The notes: generated from the sequence alone by a model not told the origin. A DNA stretch of 64,000 nucleotides from Acidimicrobiales bacterium (GCA_041394265.1 JAWKIO010000005.1:3906001-3970000); one strand, 5' to 3'; shown: positions 7,044-15,705, counted from the first letter of the stretch. A program made the numbers and translations.

Positions 7044-7427
7044 TCAGCGGTGGCAGCGGAGGAGGACCAGGCTCACGCAGACGGCGATGATGCCGCCGAG
7101 GACCTGTCCGCCGCGGATCACTCGGTTCACATCGACCGCCGGCTTCCAGCTGAGCGTGCCGTCGCGTAGCTCGTAGACGCCGATGGCGTGGGCGCCGAGA
7201 CCGAAGCCGCTCCCGAAGCCTCGTCCTCCCTTGTCGGGATCGGTGTCTTCCCCGCCGCCGCCACCGGCACCGCCGGAGATGCGGGCAACGGGAATGATGG
7301 TGACGCCTTCCGCCGTGATCGGGTCGCCGAAGACCCGTCCGACCGAGAGCAGATCGCGGGTGCCTCGAAGGTCGTCGAGGATGGAATTCTCGGTGATGTC
7401 GATGGTGTCGTTGGTGTGTGTGGTCAT
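7044..7427 (-). CDS. GerW/YtfJ-family protein with C-terminal membrane helix
   Basis: Protein of 127 aa in the GerW (YtfJ) family, named from Bacillus spore germination but widespread in non-sporing actinobacteria, where its role is unknown. The family core is visible: GRVFGDPITAEGVTIIPVA (about 30-48), a glycine-rich loop (GGAGGGGGEDTD) and GFGSGFGLGAHAIGVYEL. A hydrophobic helix near the end (about 105-122) would anchor it in the membrane. ATG 7427 has CAGGAAC upstream. It follows the DUF4389 gene (stop 7495) by 67 bases on the same strand, so the two are probably co-transcribed. Confidence 0.82.
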   Translation of the reverse strand: MTTHTNDTIDITENSILDDLRGTRDLLSVGRVFGDPITAEGVTIIPVARISGGAGGGGGEDTDPDKGGRGFGSGFGLGAHAIGVYELRDGTLSWKPAVDVNRVIRGGQVLGGIIAVCVSLVLLRCHR

Positions 7428-7494
7428 GATCGTTCCTGTCCGTTGTGACTGACGAGCGTGTGGCTGACGAGCGGCCGCCCCGTGTCGCTCGAGG

Positions 7495-9018
7495 TCATCG
7501 TGAAACCTCGTCATCCGCCCATATCGGCTTGTCGGTGACGCTGTCGCCGGGTCCGATCTGCTCGGGTCGCAGGTCGACGCCAGCCGATGCGCCGGGGCGT
7601 GTCGGCGGCACGGGGAACGCCGGAGTCTCACTGCCACCCTGGTCGAGACGGAACGGCGGGTAGACGTCGGTCATGAGTGCCACGTAGGCGATGGCCCGGT
7701 AGATCCAGCGGTTGAACCCGACGATCAGGTCGAACAACGCCTTGGGGTAGCGCCCGTCGAAGAGCAGCACGATGCCGGCGACGAGCACGAGGAGGCCGAG
7801 CAGACCACCGCCGGCGGTCATGTCGAAGCGGACGCGGTCACCCTCGGCTGCCAGCCAGCGCACCGATCCCCCGGAGAGCACGGCGACGATGATCAGATGC
7901 GGAATGGCGAGCAGCCATTTCACGAAGACGAGACCTCGGGAGAGTCGCTCCGGGTAGTCGATGTCGAACCGGGCATCGTCACCCGGCTCCTCGCGAAGGC
8001 TGAACGGCGGATAGTGGTCGGTGCCGATACCACCCGTGCTCGCGTAGTACTCGACTCGCCACGCCCAGCGCAGCACGCCGACATTGAAGTCGAAGATGCC
8101 GCGGGGGTAGCGGCCGGTGAAAACGATCGCCACGCCAGCGACCAAGGTCAGCAGCACGAAGGCAACGGACAGGAACGCCAGCACGATGAAGTGTGGAATG
8201 GCGAGCAGCCACTTCACCAGCCACTTCCAGCGTGAGAGCTCGGGATCCAGGCGGGCCGTCAAGGTCACCGGATGGAGATGCAGCGGCTCGAGCCCGTGGC
8301 TCCCGGGCACTCCCGGCACCCCGGTTTCCACGACGGTCGACGGCTCACTGCGATGGGCACCGAGGGCACCGAAGATGATGAGCCCGACCGCCAGGGCCGT
8401 CGTCAGAGCACCGGCGGTCATCATGATCACGGCGAGAGGCAGCACGAAGGCGGCCTTGGCGCCGACATTCAGATCGGCGATGACACCCGGGCTGCCATCG
8501 GCGTTCATGAGCACGGCCGCCCACGTCCCGCTCGTGGCCTCCCAGGTGAGTTCGGCGTCGCCCGACCCCGTCGCTGTCGCCTCCCAGAAGGTCTGATCGA
8601 TCGGAGGAGCAATGGCAAGGGTGCCGGGTTGCGTGCGGTAGACCGGCGCGGCCGAGTCGGTGATGTCGGTCACCTCGTCATGGGCGACACCGGCCAGGTA
8701 GGCGTCGACGTCGGCCTGACGAGCGATACCGATGAACAGCGTGCGTTCGTTGGTATTGGTGACTCGGAGCCGAACGTCGGCGTCGAGCGCATCGAGGACC
8801 CAGTCGGGGGAACCGGGGTCGGCGGCGAACGTGATGTCGTCTGCCGTGATCGCAACCGTGTCGGTTGCGAACCGATCGAGAGTGGTGTCGAAGTAGCCGT
8901 CGTCACCGCGTCCGAAGGCGTAGCCCAGGCCCAGTGCGCCGCCCCCGAGGAGCACTGCGATGGCCGGGATCACCAAGAGACAACCGATGACGAGAGCCAC
9001 GATCCGTCCTGGACGCAT
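7495..9018 (-). CDS. DUF4389 domain membrane protein (two DUF4389 units)
   Basis: Multi-pass membrane protein of 507 aa from ATG 9018, which has AAGGAG seven bases upstream and is preferred over ATG 9036. Order: N-terminal helix (about 6-30), an extracytoplasmic domain (about 35-190), a second helix (about 195-220), then two DUF4389 repeats. Each repeat begins with the motif W-L-x-A-I-P-H (KWLLAIPHFIV; KWLLAIPHLII) and includes a FTGRYP/FDGRYP turn followed by FDF/FDL and a YPPF motif. The molecular function of DUF4389 is unknown. Its partner GerW protein downstream suggests an envelope-associated complex. Confidence 0.85.
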   Translation of the reverse strand: MRPGRIVALVIGCLLVIPAIAVLLGGGALGLGYAFGRGDDGYFDTTLDRFATDTVAITADDITFAADPGSPDWVLDALDADVRLRVTNTNERTLFIGIARQADVDAYLAGVAHDEVTDITDSAAPVYRTQPGTLAIAPPIDQTFWEATATGSGDAELTWEATSGTWAAVLMNADGSPGVIADLNVGAKAAFVLPLAVIMMTAGALTTALAVGLIIFGALGAHRSEPSTVVETGVPGVPGSHGLEPLHLHPVTLTARLDPELSRWKWLVKWLLAIPHFIVLAFLSVAFVLLTLVAGVAIVFTGRYPRGIFDFNVGVLRWAWRVEYYASTGGIGTDHYPPFSLREEPGDDARFDIDYPERLSRGLVFVKWLLAIPHLIIVAVLSGGSVRWLAAEGDRVRFDMTAGGGLLGLLVLVAGIVLLFDGRYPKALFDLIVGFNRWIYRAIAYVALMTDVYPPFRLDQGGSETPAFPVPPTRPGASAGVDLRPEQIGPGDSVTDKPIWADDEVSR

Positions 9019-9114
9019 GGCAGTCTCCTTGTGCATGGTTGGTCGTCAGCTCGATTGTCCGTCGAGCGGTCGCCGGCCCCCAAGGGTCCAACGGCTCTCG
9101 GCCATGATCCAGCG

Positions 9115-9165
9115 GCAACTTTGGCGAGTTGACACCGGTGAGCGGAACGAAGTCTCCAAAGTTGC
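9115..9165. repeat. Intergenic hairpin repeat, copy 4
   Basis: Arms 9115-9130 (gcaactttggcgagtt) and 9150-9165 pair at 14 of 16 positions around a 19-base loop containing GACACCGGTGAGCGG, the same loop motif as copies 1 and 2. It lies between the divergent DUF4389 and alpha/beta hydrolase genes. Confidence 0.75.
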
Positions 9166-9224
9166 TGGGGGAGTGCGGGGTAGTGTCGGTGGGGGATCGA
9201 TCGGCGAAGGATCAGGAGACGCGA

Positions 9225-10025
9225 TTGGCAGCGGGACCGCAGACGGAGAGCGTGATCGAGGTCGCCGGCACCATCCTGCACACCGGGGTCTGGGGCGCCG
9301 GAGCGCCCCAACTGGTGCTGTTGCACGACGGACTCGGGTCCATTGCGCAGTGGCGCGAGTTCCCCGCCGACCTCGCAGCGGCGACCGGTCTCACCGTGCT
9401 GGCGTACGACCGTGCCGGCCACGGGCGATCGACACCGACGCCGTCGGGTGGTTGGCCGGCGGACTGGCTCGCCCGCGAAGCCGACGTCCTCGGCGAACTG
9501 CTACGGGTCGTGGGGATCGACGACCCGGTGCTCGTCGGTCACTCGGACGGCGGGTCCATCGCTGCGATCCACGCGTCGCGTTCGTCCAGGACGGCGCCGC
9601 TGGTGTTGTTGGCGGCCCACAGCTGGATGGAACCGATCATCGCCGAGTCGATCGAGGCGTCGCTCCCGAATCGCGATGACCTCGTGGCGCGACTGGCGAG
9701 ATTCCATGACCAACCCGATGCCCTGTTCGACGCCTGGTCGCTGGTCTGGACGAGCTCGGCATTTGCCGACTGGGACATGCGGCCCTCCCTGTCGAGCATC
9801 GTCTGCCCGACCCTCGTCGTTCAGGGCGTCGACGACGAGTACGCCTCACCCGAGCACGCCTCCTCGACGGCGGCCGCCATTGGCGAGAACGCGGCGGTCG
9901 CCTTCCTTCCCGACGCCGGCCACCTCCTCCATCGATCCCAACCGAAACGCCTGGTCGAGGTGGTCGCGGACTTCATCAACGCTCAGCGCTCGTCCGACCC
10001 GACATCCGAGACGCCCGAGATCTGA
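9225..10025 (+). CDS. Alpha/beta-fold hydrolase
   Basis: Serine hydrolase of 266 aa. The catalytic triad is visible: S107 in the nucleophile elbow GHSDGG, D203/D204 in QGVDDEY and H233 in DAGHLLH. The oxyanion segment is HDGLGS, near residue 30. The start is taken as TTG 9225 because AGGAG (9214-9218) lies six bases before it and the resulting length suits the family; an earlier in-frame start would lie inside the hairpin repeat. A GTG at 9183 is the main alternative. It converges on the paaX-like gene with nine bases between stops. Substrate unknown; esterase or ring-cleavage C-C hydrolase activity would fit the adjacent aromatic operon but is a guess. Confidence 0.82.
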   Translation: MAAGPQTESVIEVAGTILHTGVWGAGAPQLVLLHDGLGSIAQWREFPADLAAATGLTVLAYDRAGHGRSTPTPSGGWPADWLAREADVLGELLRVVGIDDPVLVGHSDGGSIAAIHASRSSRTAPLVLLAAHSWMEPIIAESIEASLPNRDDLVARLARFHDQPDALFDAWSLVWTSSAFADWDMRPSLSSIVCPTLVVQGVDDEYASPEHASSTAAAIGENAAVAFLPDAGHLLHRSQPKRLVEVVADFINAQRSSDPTSETPEI

Positions 10026-10034
10026 GCCCCCGGA

Positions 10035-10913
10035 TCAGGCAGCGTCGACACCCGACGCAGCTTCGAGCTCAGCAAACCAGGCTTGCGCGATTGGTGACCA
10101 CGCCGTGTGCCGGTCGTGAAAGGCGGTTGTTGCGACCTCGCCGGCCCACGTCGGCGGCAGGAGTGCGGCTGGGAGTTCGGGATCCGTGAACGGGAACCGC
10201 CGCCAATCGTGCACCAACTCGATCAGTGCGCGGAAGTGGTCTGGCCCATCGCTCGGCTGTTCATCCGCCCTGTCGTCGATGAACGTGCGGTAGCCGGCTT
10301 CGATCTCGTCGAGTGACCAGGCCCGGCGGACGAGGTCGATGTCGCGCTCGTTGCTTCCAGTGGTGGACAGCAGCACAGTGCTCTCGTCGGCGATGCCCAG
10401 TTCTTCGAGCACGATGCGCAACTCGCCCTCCCGGCTGACGTGAGGAGACACCAGGAGGCTCGCCGCCAGTTCGCCGAACCCGAGAAAGCCGAGCCGCTTG
10501 CGTAGCTGTGTTCGCACCGACCGCTGCGACTCCGCAACCGGACAATGCGCCAAGAGCCAACGCCCGTCCCAGTCGGCCTGATTGCGGCCGAACCCGTAGA
10601 TGCGGCGAGCACCGGATTCGAGGAGCCGGCGGCCGTCCGGGGTGAGCGACCAGCGGACGGCTCGTCCATGGCGAGTACCGGCGATGAGTCCGAGGTCACC
10701 GATCCTCGCCACGGCCTGTCTCGCGTTCTTCTCGCCGATGCCGAGCGCGTCGGCGGCAGTGACCAGCGTGGCGGTCCAGACCTCGCCCCCAGCGGGGAGA
10801 ACGTATTCGCCGAGCATCGTGAGTACGAGGGCCTTGGCCCCGCCACGTTGCGCCGGCAGGCGGCCGGCTGCGGGTGCGATGTTCGCCGTCGTGCGGCGTG
10901 GCGTCGGGCTCAT
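10035..10913 (-). CDS. PaaX-family transcriptional regulator
   Basis: Transcription factor of 292 aa related to PaaX, the phenylacetyl-CoA-responsive repressor. The N-terminal winged helix covers about residues 25-100 (ALVLTMLGEYVLPAGGEVWT; DALGIGEKNARQAVARIGDLGLI), then the PaaX core from WDGRWLLAHCPV and the C-terminal section ending in a helical region with ALIELVHDWRRFPFTDPELP. It starts 21 bases after the ligase stop, so it is the last gene of the box operon and may sense an aromatic CoA thioester such as benzoyl-CoA (inference from family and neighbours). Confidence 0.88.
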   Translation of the reverse strand: MSPTPRRTTANIAPAAGRLPAQRGGAKALVLTMLGEYVLPAGGEVWTATLVTAADALGIGEKNARQAVARIGDLGLIAGTRHGRAVRWSLTPDGRRLLESGARRIYGFGRNQADWDGRWLLAHCPVAESQRSVRTQLRKRLGFLGFGELAASLLVSPHVSREGELRIVLEELGIADESTVLLSTTGSNERDIDLVRRAWSLDEIEAGYRTFIDDRADEQPSDGPDHFRALIELVHDWRRFPFTDPELPAALLPPTWAGEVATTAFHDRHTAWSPIAQAWFAELEAASGVDAA

Positions 10914-10934
10914 CGGTTGTTCTCCCCGCCAGCT

Positions 10935-12479
10935 CTATCCCAGTCGCTCCCGCAGGGCGTAGCGCTGGATCTTGCCGGTTGCGGTCTTTGGTAGGTCATC
11001 GACCACAAGGATGCGGCGGGGCCGCTTGAACGCGGCCATTCGTTCTCGGCAGTGGAGCTCGAGCTGCGCCGGATCCGGTGTCGCTCCTGTCGCCGGCACG
11101 ACGAATGCCACCACCTCCTCGAGGCCGGTGTCGTTGCGGGCGCCGACCACCGCCACCTCGAGGACATCAGGGTGCTCGATGAGGGCGCTCTCGACCTCGG
11201 CCGGTGACACCCAGATGCCACCGGCCTTGATCATGTCGTTGTTCCGGCCGAGAAACGTCCAGTCGCCATCGCTCGAGCGGGTGTAGACATCGCCGGTTCG
11301 AACCCACCCCTCGCGGAAGGTTGCGGCGCTGACTTCGGGGCGTTCGTGGTAGCCAACGGCAGCGGAAGGACCGCGCACCCAGAGATAGCCCGGGGTGTCG
11401 ATGTCATCGATCACTTCATCGGTCTCGCTTCGCAGCTGGACCTCGTAGCCCGGCACCGGGACACCGCTACTTCCCGGAGTCTGGTGGGTGAGGGTGTTCG
11501 AGATGAAGATGTGGAGCAGCTCGGTCGAGCCGATGCCATCACAGACGGGGGTACCCGTCAGCGCTTGGAAGCGAGTCTGCACGTCGGCCGGCAGCGATTC
11601 TCCCGCCGTGACCGTTGCCCGGACCGACGCAAAGGTCTCGGGACGCGGTGATGCATCGAGCAGCGCCGCACAGAACCCGGGACTGGCGAAGAAAAGTGTC
11701 GGTCGCTCGGCTCCGATCAGTTCCAGGAACGACGGGGGCGTGGGTCGCTGAGGGCTCAGAATAGTCGTTGCGCCGACGGCCAGGGGGAAGGTCAGTGAGT
11801 TGCCGAGCCCGTAGGCGAAGAACAACTTGGCGACCGACAGGAACCGATCGTTCTCGGTGATCTCCAATACTTGCGTTGCGTACGTCTCGACCGTCGCACG
11901 CACGCTGCCGTGTACGTGCATCACACCCTTCGGCGTTCCCGTCGTGCCGCTGCTGTAGAGCCAGAAGGCCGGCGACATCACGTTGGTGTCGGCGGCAGCG
12001 TAGGGCGAGCGGTTCGTGAAACCCGACCAATGGTGATGAACCTCCGAGCCGGTGTCGCCACAGATCACGACGCCGGTGACCGACGGGGCGGCATCGGTGA
12101 TCGCGTCGATCGTGGTGGCGTAGACGTCATGAGCGACGACGAGTTTCGCTCCGGCATCGGCGATGATGGTGCCGAGCTCTGGCCCGGTGAGCATGGTCGA
12201 CAGTGGGATGGGCACGACGCCCGATCGCAGCGACCCCAGGAACCATGCGGGAAAGGCGAGGTCGTCGTTGAGGATCAGTGCGACGCGGTCGCCTTCGCTC
12301 ACACCGAGCTGGTCGAGCGCGTGCTGCGCCCGATGGAGCTCGCCGAGCAGATCGACGTAGGTGGTGTCCTCGCCCTCGCAGCGAATCGCAACGCGATCGC
12401 CCCGGCCCTCGTCGACGTGCCGGTCGACCAGCCACGTGGCCACGTTGTGCGCTTCTGCCTGCCGGCGTGCGTCGGTCAT
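10935..12479 (-). CDS. Benzoate-CoA ligase family protein
   Basis: ANL-superfamily acyl-CoA synthetase of 514 aa that would activate benzoate (or a close aryl acid) with ATP and CoA. The P-loop is YSSGTTGTPKG, the hinge region GRNNDMIKAGGIWVSP, and the C-terminal catalytic lysine lies in PKTATGKIQR. The segment CDGIGSTELLHIFISN before the A5 motif is characteristic of the benzoate-CoA ligase branch. ATG 12479 follows AAGGGGGAAC. It is the third gene of the operon, 39 bases after boxB, and supplies the benzoyl-CoA that BoxB and BoxC use. Confidence 0.88.
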   Translation of the reverse strand: MTDARRQAEAHNVATWLVDRHVDEGRGDRVAIRCEGEDTTYVDLLGELHRAQHALDQLGVSEGDRVALILNDDLAFPAWFLGSLRSGVVPIPLSTMLTGPELGTIIADAGAKLVVAHDVYATTIDAITDAAPSVTGVVICGDTGSEVHHHWSGFTNRSPYAAADTNVMSPAFWLYSSGTTGTPKGVMHVHGSVRATVETYATQVLEITENDRFLSVAKLFFAYGLGNSLTFPLAVGATTILSPQRPTPPSFLELIGAERPTLFFASPGFCAALLDASPRPETFASVRATVTAGESLPADVQTRFQALTGTPVCDGIGSTELLHIFISNTLTHQTPGSSGVPVPGYEVQLRSETDEVIDDIDTPGYLWVRGPSAAVGYHERPEVSAATFREGWVRTGDVYTRSSDGDWTFLGRNNDMIKAGGIWVSPAEVESALIEHPDVLEVAVVGARNDTGLEEVVAFVVPATGATPDPAQLELHCRERMAAFKRPRRILVVDDLPKTATGKIQRYALRERLG

Positions 12480-12518
12480 TGATGTTCCCCCTTGCGATCG
12501 TGTTCGATCGAGCACGGC

Positions 12519-13940
12519 TCAGACTTGCACGTAGTCGTAGTCGATGGGCTTCTGGTTGATGCCCGACGTCGGGGGCGCGATCCAGCCCGCCATCTTGCCG
12601 GGCTCGGTGACACCGACCATCAGCGATTGGACATGGGCGCGGTCGTCGTCGCTCGGGAGCCAACGATTCTTTGATTTCTCCCATTCCTCGGTCGACACGA
12701 TTGCTCCGTCGGGGGCAACGTGGTGGCCGCGGAAGGTGCCGACCTGGCGATGGAAGCCGATGTGGGGGAGGCGCAGCTCGACGTCGGAACCTGCTTCGGC
12801 CAGTGCTCGGTTCCAACGATCGATGCCCTTCTGGCAGTCGACGGTGTAGTCCTCACGCAGGGTCTCGTTCAGCCCTGCCAGCTGGGTGACCTCGCGCTCG
12901 CCGATTCCGGTGTCGGTCATCTCCGGCACGGCGCGGTACAACGTGTCGAGACGATGATCGTCGTCTCGTTGCTCCTCGTGGAAGCGCCCCTTGAGACCGG
13001 CCGAGAAGTAGTTGGCTGCGTTGGTGGAGGTCTCTGCTCCGAAGAGGTCGAGGCTGACCGAGTAGTGGAAGTTGAGGTACTTCTGCAGCACGTCGAGGTT
13101 GATGCCGCCGTGAGGTTGCACGTCGTCGGTGTCGTGCTGCTGCATCAACTCGAGCGTGCGACCGATCACTCGGGCGATGCCGGTGGCGCCGACGAACATG
13201 TGGTGGGCCTCTTCCTTGAGCATGAAGTCACAGGTGCGGCTCAGCGGGTCGAAGGCCGATTCCCGCATGGAGGCGAGCTGGTACTTGCCGTCTCGATCGG
13301 TGAAGTAGGTGAAGAAGAAGAACGACAGCCAGTCCGGTGTCTCCTCGTTGAACGCGCCGAGGATGCGGGGATTGTCGGGGTCGCCCGAGTGGCGCTCGAG
13401 CATGGCGTCGGCCTCATCACGGCCGTCCTTCCCGAAATAGCGGTGCAGCAGGTAGACCATCGCCCACAGGTGACGGCCCTCCTCGACGTTGACCTGGAAG
13501 AGGTTGCGCATGTCGTAGAGCGAAGGGGCCGTCAGGCTCAGCTGGCGCTGCTGTTCGACCGAGGCGGGCTCGGTGTCGCCCTGCACCACGATGAGACGAC
13601 GAAGGTCGGAGCGGTATTCACCGGGCACCTCCTGCCACACGTCCTGGCCCTTGTGTTCGCCGAACGCGATCTTGCGGTCGGGTTCGGGTTCGGCGAGGAA
13701 GACGCCCCAGCGGTAGTCGGGCATCGACACGTGTCCGAAGTTCGCCCATCCCTGCTGCCCGACATCGATCGCCGTGCGCAAGAAGACGGGGTTGTCCTTG
13801 AAGGCGGCAGGCCCGAGCTCTTCCCACCATCGGATGAACTTGGGCTGCCACGACTCGAGCGCTCGTTGCAGTCGCCGGTCGCCTTTGAGATCGACGTTGT
13901 TCGGGATCTTGGCGTCGATGTCGACGGTGATGCTGGTCAT
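12519..13940 (-). CDS. boxB: Benzoyl-CoA 2,3-epoxidase oxygenase subunit BoxB
   Basis: Di-iron oxygenase component that converts benzoyl-CoA to its 2,3-epoxide in the aerobic box pathway; 473 aa, the usual length. Carboxylate and histidine ligands of the diiron centre are expected in VNVEEGRHLWAMVYLLHRYF and MLKEEAHHMFVG, both intact. The N-terminus (NNVDLKGDRRLQRALESWQPKF) and the C-terminus (KPIDYDYVQV) match BoxB proteins. It starts two bases after the boxC stop. The reductase component, BoxA, is not in this window, so electrons must come from a product encoded elsewhere. Confidence 0.93.
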   Translation of the reverse strand: MTSITVDIDAKIPNNVDLKGDRRLQRALESWQPKFIRWWEELGPAAFKDNPVFLRTAIDVGQQGWANFGHVSMPDYRWGVFLAEPEPDRKIAFGEHKGQDVWQEVPGEYRSDLRRLIVVQGDTEPASVEQQRQLSLTAPSLYDMRNLFQVNVEEGRHLWAMVYLLHRYFGKDGRDEADAMLERHSGDPDNPRILGAFNEETPDWLSFFFFTYFTDRDGKYQLASMRESAFDPLSRTCDFMLKEEAHHMFVGATGIARVIGRTLELMQQHDTDDVQPHGGINLDVLQKYLNFHYSVSLDLFGAETSTNAANYFSAGLKGRFHEEQRDDDHRLDTLYRAVPEMTDTGIGEREVTQLAGLNETLREDYTVDCQKGIDRWNRALAEAGSDVELRLPHIGFHRQVGTFRGHHVAPDGAIVSTEEWEKSKNRWLPSDDDRAHVQSLMVGVTEPGKMAGWIAPPTSGINQKPIDYDYVQV

Positions 13941-13942
13941 GG

Positions 13943-15619
13943 TCACACTCGCTTCGGGTCGTAGGACGGACGGGTGCCGGTGCCGAAGCGCTGCAGCGCT
14001 CCGTCGGGACCGACGGCGTTCGGGCGCTGGAAGATCCAGTTCTGCCAAGCGGTCAGCCGGGAGAAGATCTTGGTCTCCATGGTTTCCGGGCCGACGAAAC
14101 GGAAGTTCGCCTCCATACCGGTCAGGGCGTCGGGCGAGAAGCTGTTGCGCTCTTCGAGCATCAGGCGCACCTCGTCGTCCCAGTCGAGATCGTCGGGCGT
14201 GAAGGTGACGAGTTCGGCCGCCGACGCATCGGCCGCAGTCAGGTCCTTGCCGGCCACGTCGAGCACAGCTTCGAGTGCGTCGGATCGTCCCCAGAACCGG
14301 GTCTGCAGTCGGGAGATGCCGTTCGACATGGGGAACCAGCCGAGGCTCGCGCCGGTGAGTCGGATGGTGGCAGCGGGTGGTGGATCGTCGTCGTCCTCCC
14401 AGGTGCCTTCCAGCATGTAGCTGCGGTCGGCGGCCAAGAGCAGCTCGGCGAGGATGCCGACGAAGGCGCTCCCTGGGACCACGGTGGCGACGAGCGTGCG
14501 GGCCGAGACGTCCAATCGCTTCAACACCCTGGCCCAGAGCAACCGGACCTCCCGGACGAACCAGTGGTCGCCGTCGACGGTGAAGGGTGCTTCGGCAGCG
14601 GCCACTGCGTCTCCGGAACCGGTGGTCTCGAAGACCCAGGTGCCGACCTCAGGCTCATTGAAGCGCAGGTGCAAGACGGCGTCGTCGAGTTCTCGCGCAA
14701 CGGCGAGCAGCCAGCTCGCACACCCGGCGGCGACCAGTTCCTCGCCGGTGGATGGTTGCGGCACCGAAGGCGCAGCCACGGTGATGGTGGCGGTACCGAT
14801 CGAGCGGTCGATCACGACTGCCACGTATGAGTAGGTGATGGAGTCGTCGCCGATCACGCGGTCGAGCGGCTCCAGGATCACGCCCGCAGCGTCGCACGGG
14901 CGGTCAGACTCGTTCGAGCGGGCAGCGGCGCGCTCCGCCGTGAGCGCGGCGAACTCGCTGGCGGGAGCAATGGCGTCGACCAGACCCCAGTCGACGGCGG
15001 TCTGGCCTCGCACGCCCTCGTTGCGCGTGCTGAACGCGTCGGCGAGGTCTCGTCGTACGTGGCGCTTGTCGACGACTCGGGTGAGCCCGCCTGTCCCCGG
15101 GAGCACGGCGAGCAGTGGGACCTCAGGGAGCGACACGGCCGACGAGCGGTCGTCGACGAGCAGGATCTCGTCGCACGCCAGTGCGAGCTCGTAGCCGCCA
15201 CCCGCTGCCGTGCCGTTCACCGCTGCGATCCACGTCTGTCCACTATTGGCCGTGGCGTCCTCGATCGAGTTGCGAGTCTCGTTCGTGAACTTGCAGAAAT
15301 TGACCTTGTGGCCATGCGAGGAGCCGGCGAGCATCCGGATGTTGGCGCCTGCGCAGAACATGCGCTCGATGCCGCCGGTCACGACGACGGCCTTCACCTC
15401 GGGGTGTTCGAACCTCAGCCGCTGCACGGCGTCGTTCAGTTCGATGTCGACGCCGAGGTCGTACGAGTTCATCTTGAGCTCGTAGTCGTCACGAAGCCCG
15501 CCGTCGGGGTCGATGGCCAGCTCGAGCGTGGCGACCTCGCCATCGAAACGAAGCCGCCAGTGTCGGTAGCGATCGGGGTGCGTCGAGAAGTCGACCCACG
15601 GATCGTTGGTGTCTGCCAT
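13943..15619 (-). CDS. boxC: Benzoyl-CoA-dihydrodiol lyase (2,3-epoxybenzoyl-CoA dihydrolase) BoxC
   Basis: Crotonase-superfamily enzyme that opens 2,3-epoxybenzoyl-CoA hydrolytically, releasing formate and a 3,4-dehydroadipyl-CoA semialdehyde; 558 aa, normal for BoxC. It is a double crotonase: the first unit spans about 25-260 with VNGTAAGGGYELALACDEI, and the second about 270-540 ends in the BoxC-typical LTAWQNWIFQRPNAVG. ATG 15619 has AAGGGGGA nine bases upstream. First gene of the operon boxC-boxB-ligase-paaX, read from the promoter at 15676-15705, with palindromic sites in its leader. Confidence 0.94.
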   Translation of the reverse strand: MADTNDPWVDFSTHPDRYRHWRLRFDGEVATLELAIDPDGGLRDDYELKMNSYDLGVDIELNDAVQRLRFEHPEVKAVVVTGGIERMFCAGANIRMLAGSSHGHKVNFCKFTNETRNSIEDATANSGQTWIAAVNGTAAGGGYELALACDEILLVDDRSSAVSLPEVPLLAVLPGTGGLTRVVDKRHVRRDLADAFSTRNEGVRGQTAVDWGLVDAIAPASEFAALTAERAAARSNESDRPCDAAGVILEPLDRVIGDDSITYSYVAVVIDRSIGTATITVAAPSVPQPSTGEELVAAGCASWLLAVARELDDAVLHLRFNEPEVGTWVFETTGSGDAVAAAEAPFTVDGDHWFVREVRLLWARVLKRLDVSARTLVATVVPGSAFVGILAELLLAADRSYMLEGTWEDDDDPPPAATIRLTGASLGWFPMSNGISRLQTRFWGRSDALEAVLDVAGKDLTAADASAAELVTFTPDDLDWDDEVRLMLEERNSFSPDALTGMEANFRFVGPETMETKIFSRLTAWQNWIFQRPNAVGPDGALQRFGTGTRPSYDPKRV

Positions 15620-15640
15620 GCGGTCCCCCTTGGGCGCGGG

Positions 15641-15664
15641 AAGATGTGATGGTGGTCACATCTT
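15641..15664. promoter_or_regulatory. CRP/FNR-type palindrome in the boxC leader
   Basis: aagatgtga (15641-15649), six bases, tcacatctt (15656-15664): perfect 9-bp arms that contain TGTGA-N6-TCACA, the consensus of CRP/GlxR-type regulators. It lies between the predicted transcription start and the boxC ribosome-binding site, a position that would repress rather than activate. Confidence 0.6.
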
Positions 15665-15669
15665 GCGTG

Positions 15670-15695
15670 GACCTCATTATCTACACAATGAGGTC
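15670..15695. promoter_or_regulatory. Inverted repeat overlapping the box promoter -10
   Basis: gacctcatt (15670-15678) and aatgaggtc (15687-15695) are exact complements separated by eight bases. The site covers the predicted -10, so its ligand would block RNA polymerase. The PaaX-like protein at the end of the operon is one candidate. Confidence 0.6.
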
Positions 15696-15705
15696 GACAC
15701 GTCAA
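15676..15705 (-). promoter_or_regulatory. Sigma-70-type promoter of the boxC-boxB-ligase-paaX operon
   Basis: On the minus strand -35 TTGACG (15700-15705) is followed by -10 GATAAT (15676-15681) after 18 bases, or TAGATA after 16. Both elements are near consensus and lie about 60-80 bases before the boxC start codon. Confidence 0.65.

Noticed and set aside
2966..9165. Treating every hairpin repeat as a simple rho-independent terminator
   Set aside because: Two of the four lie between divergent genes where no transcript ends, and none has a T-run; a separate strong terminator exists at 4501-4533.
12720..13964. Plus-strand frame of about 414 codons opposite boxB
   Set aside because: Antisense shadow of boxB; no motif, composition dominated by Val, Glu, Gly and His as seen in other antisense frames here.
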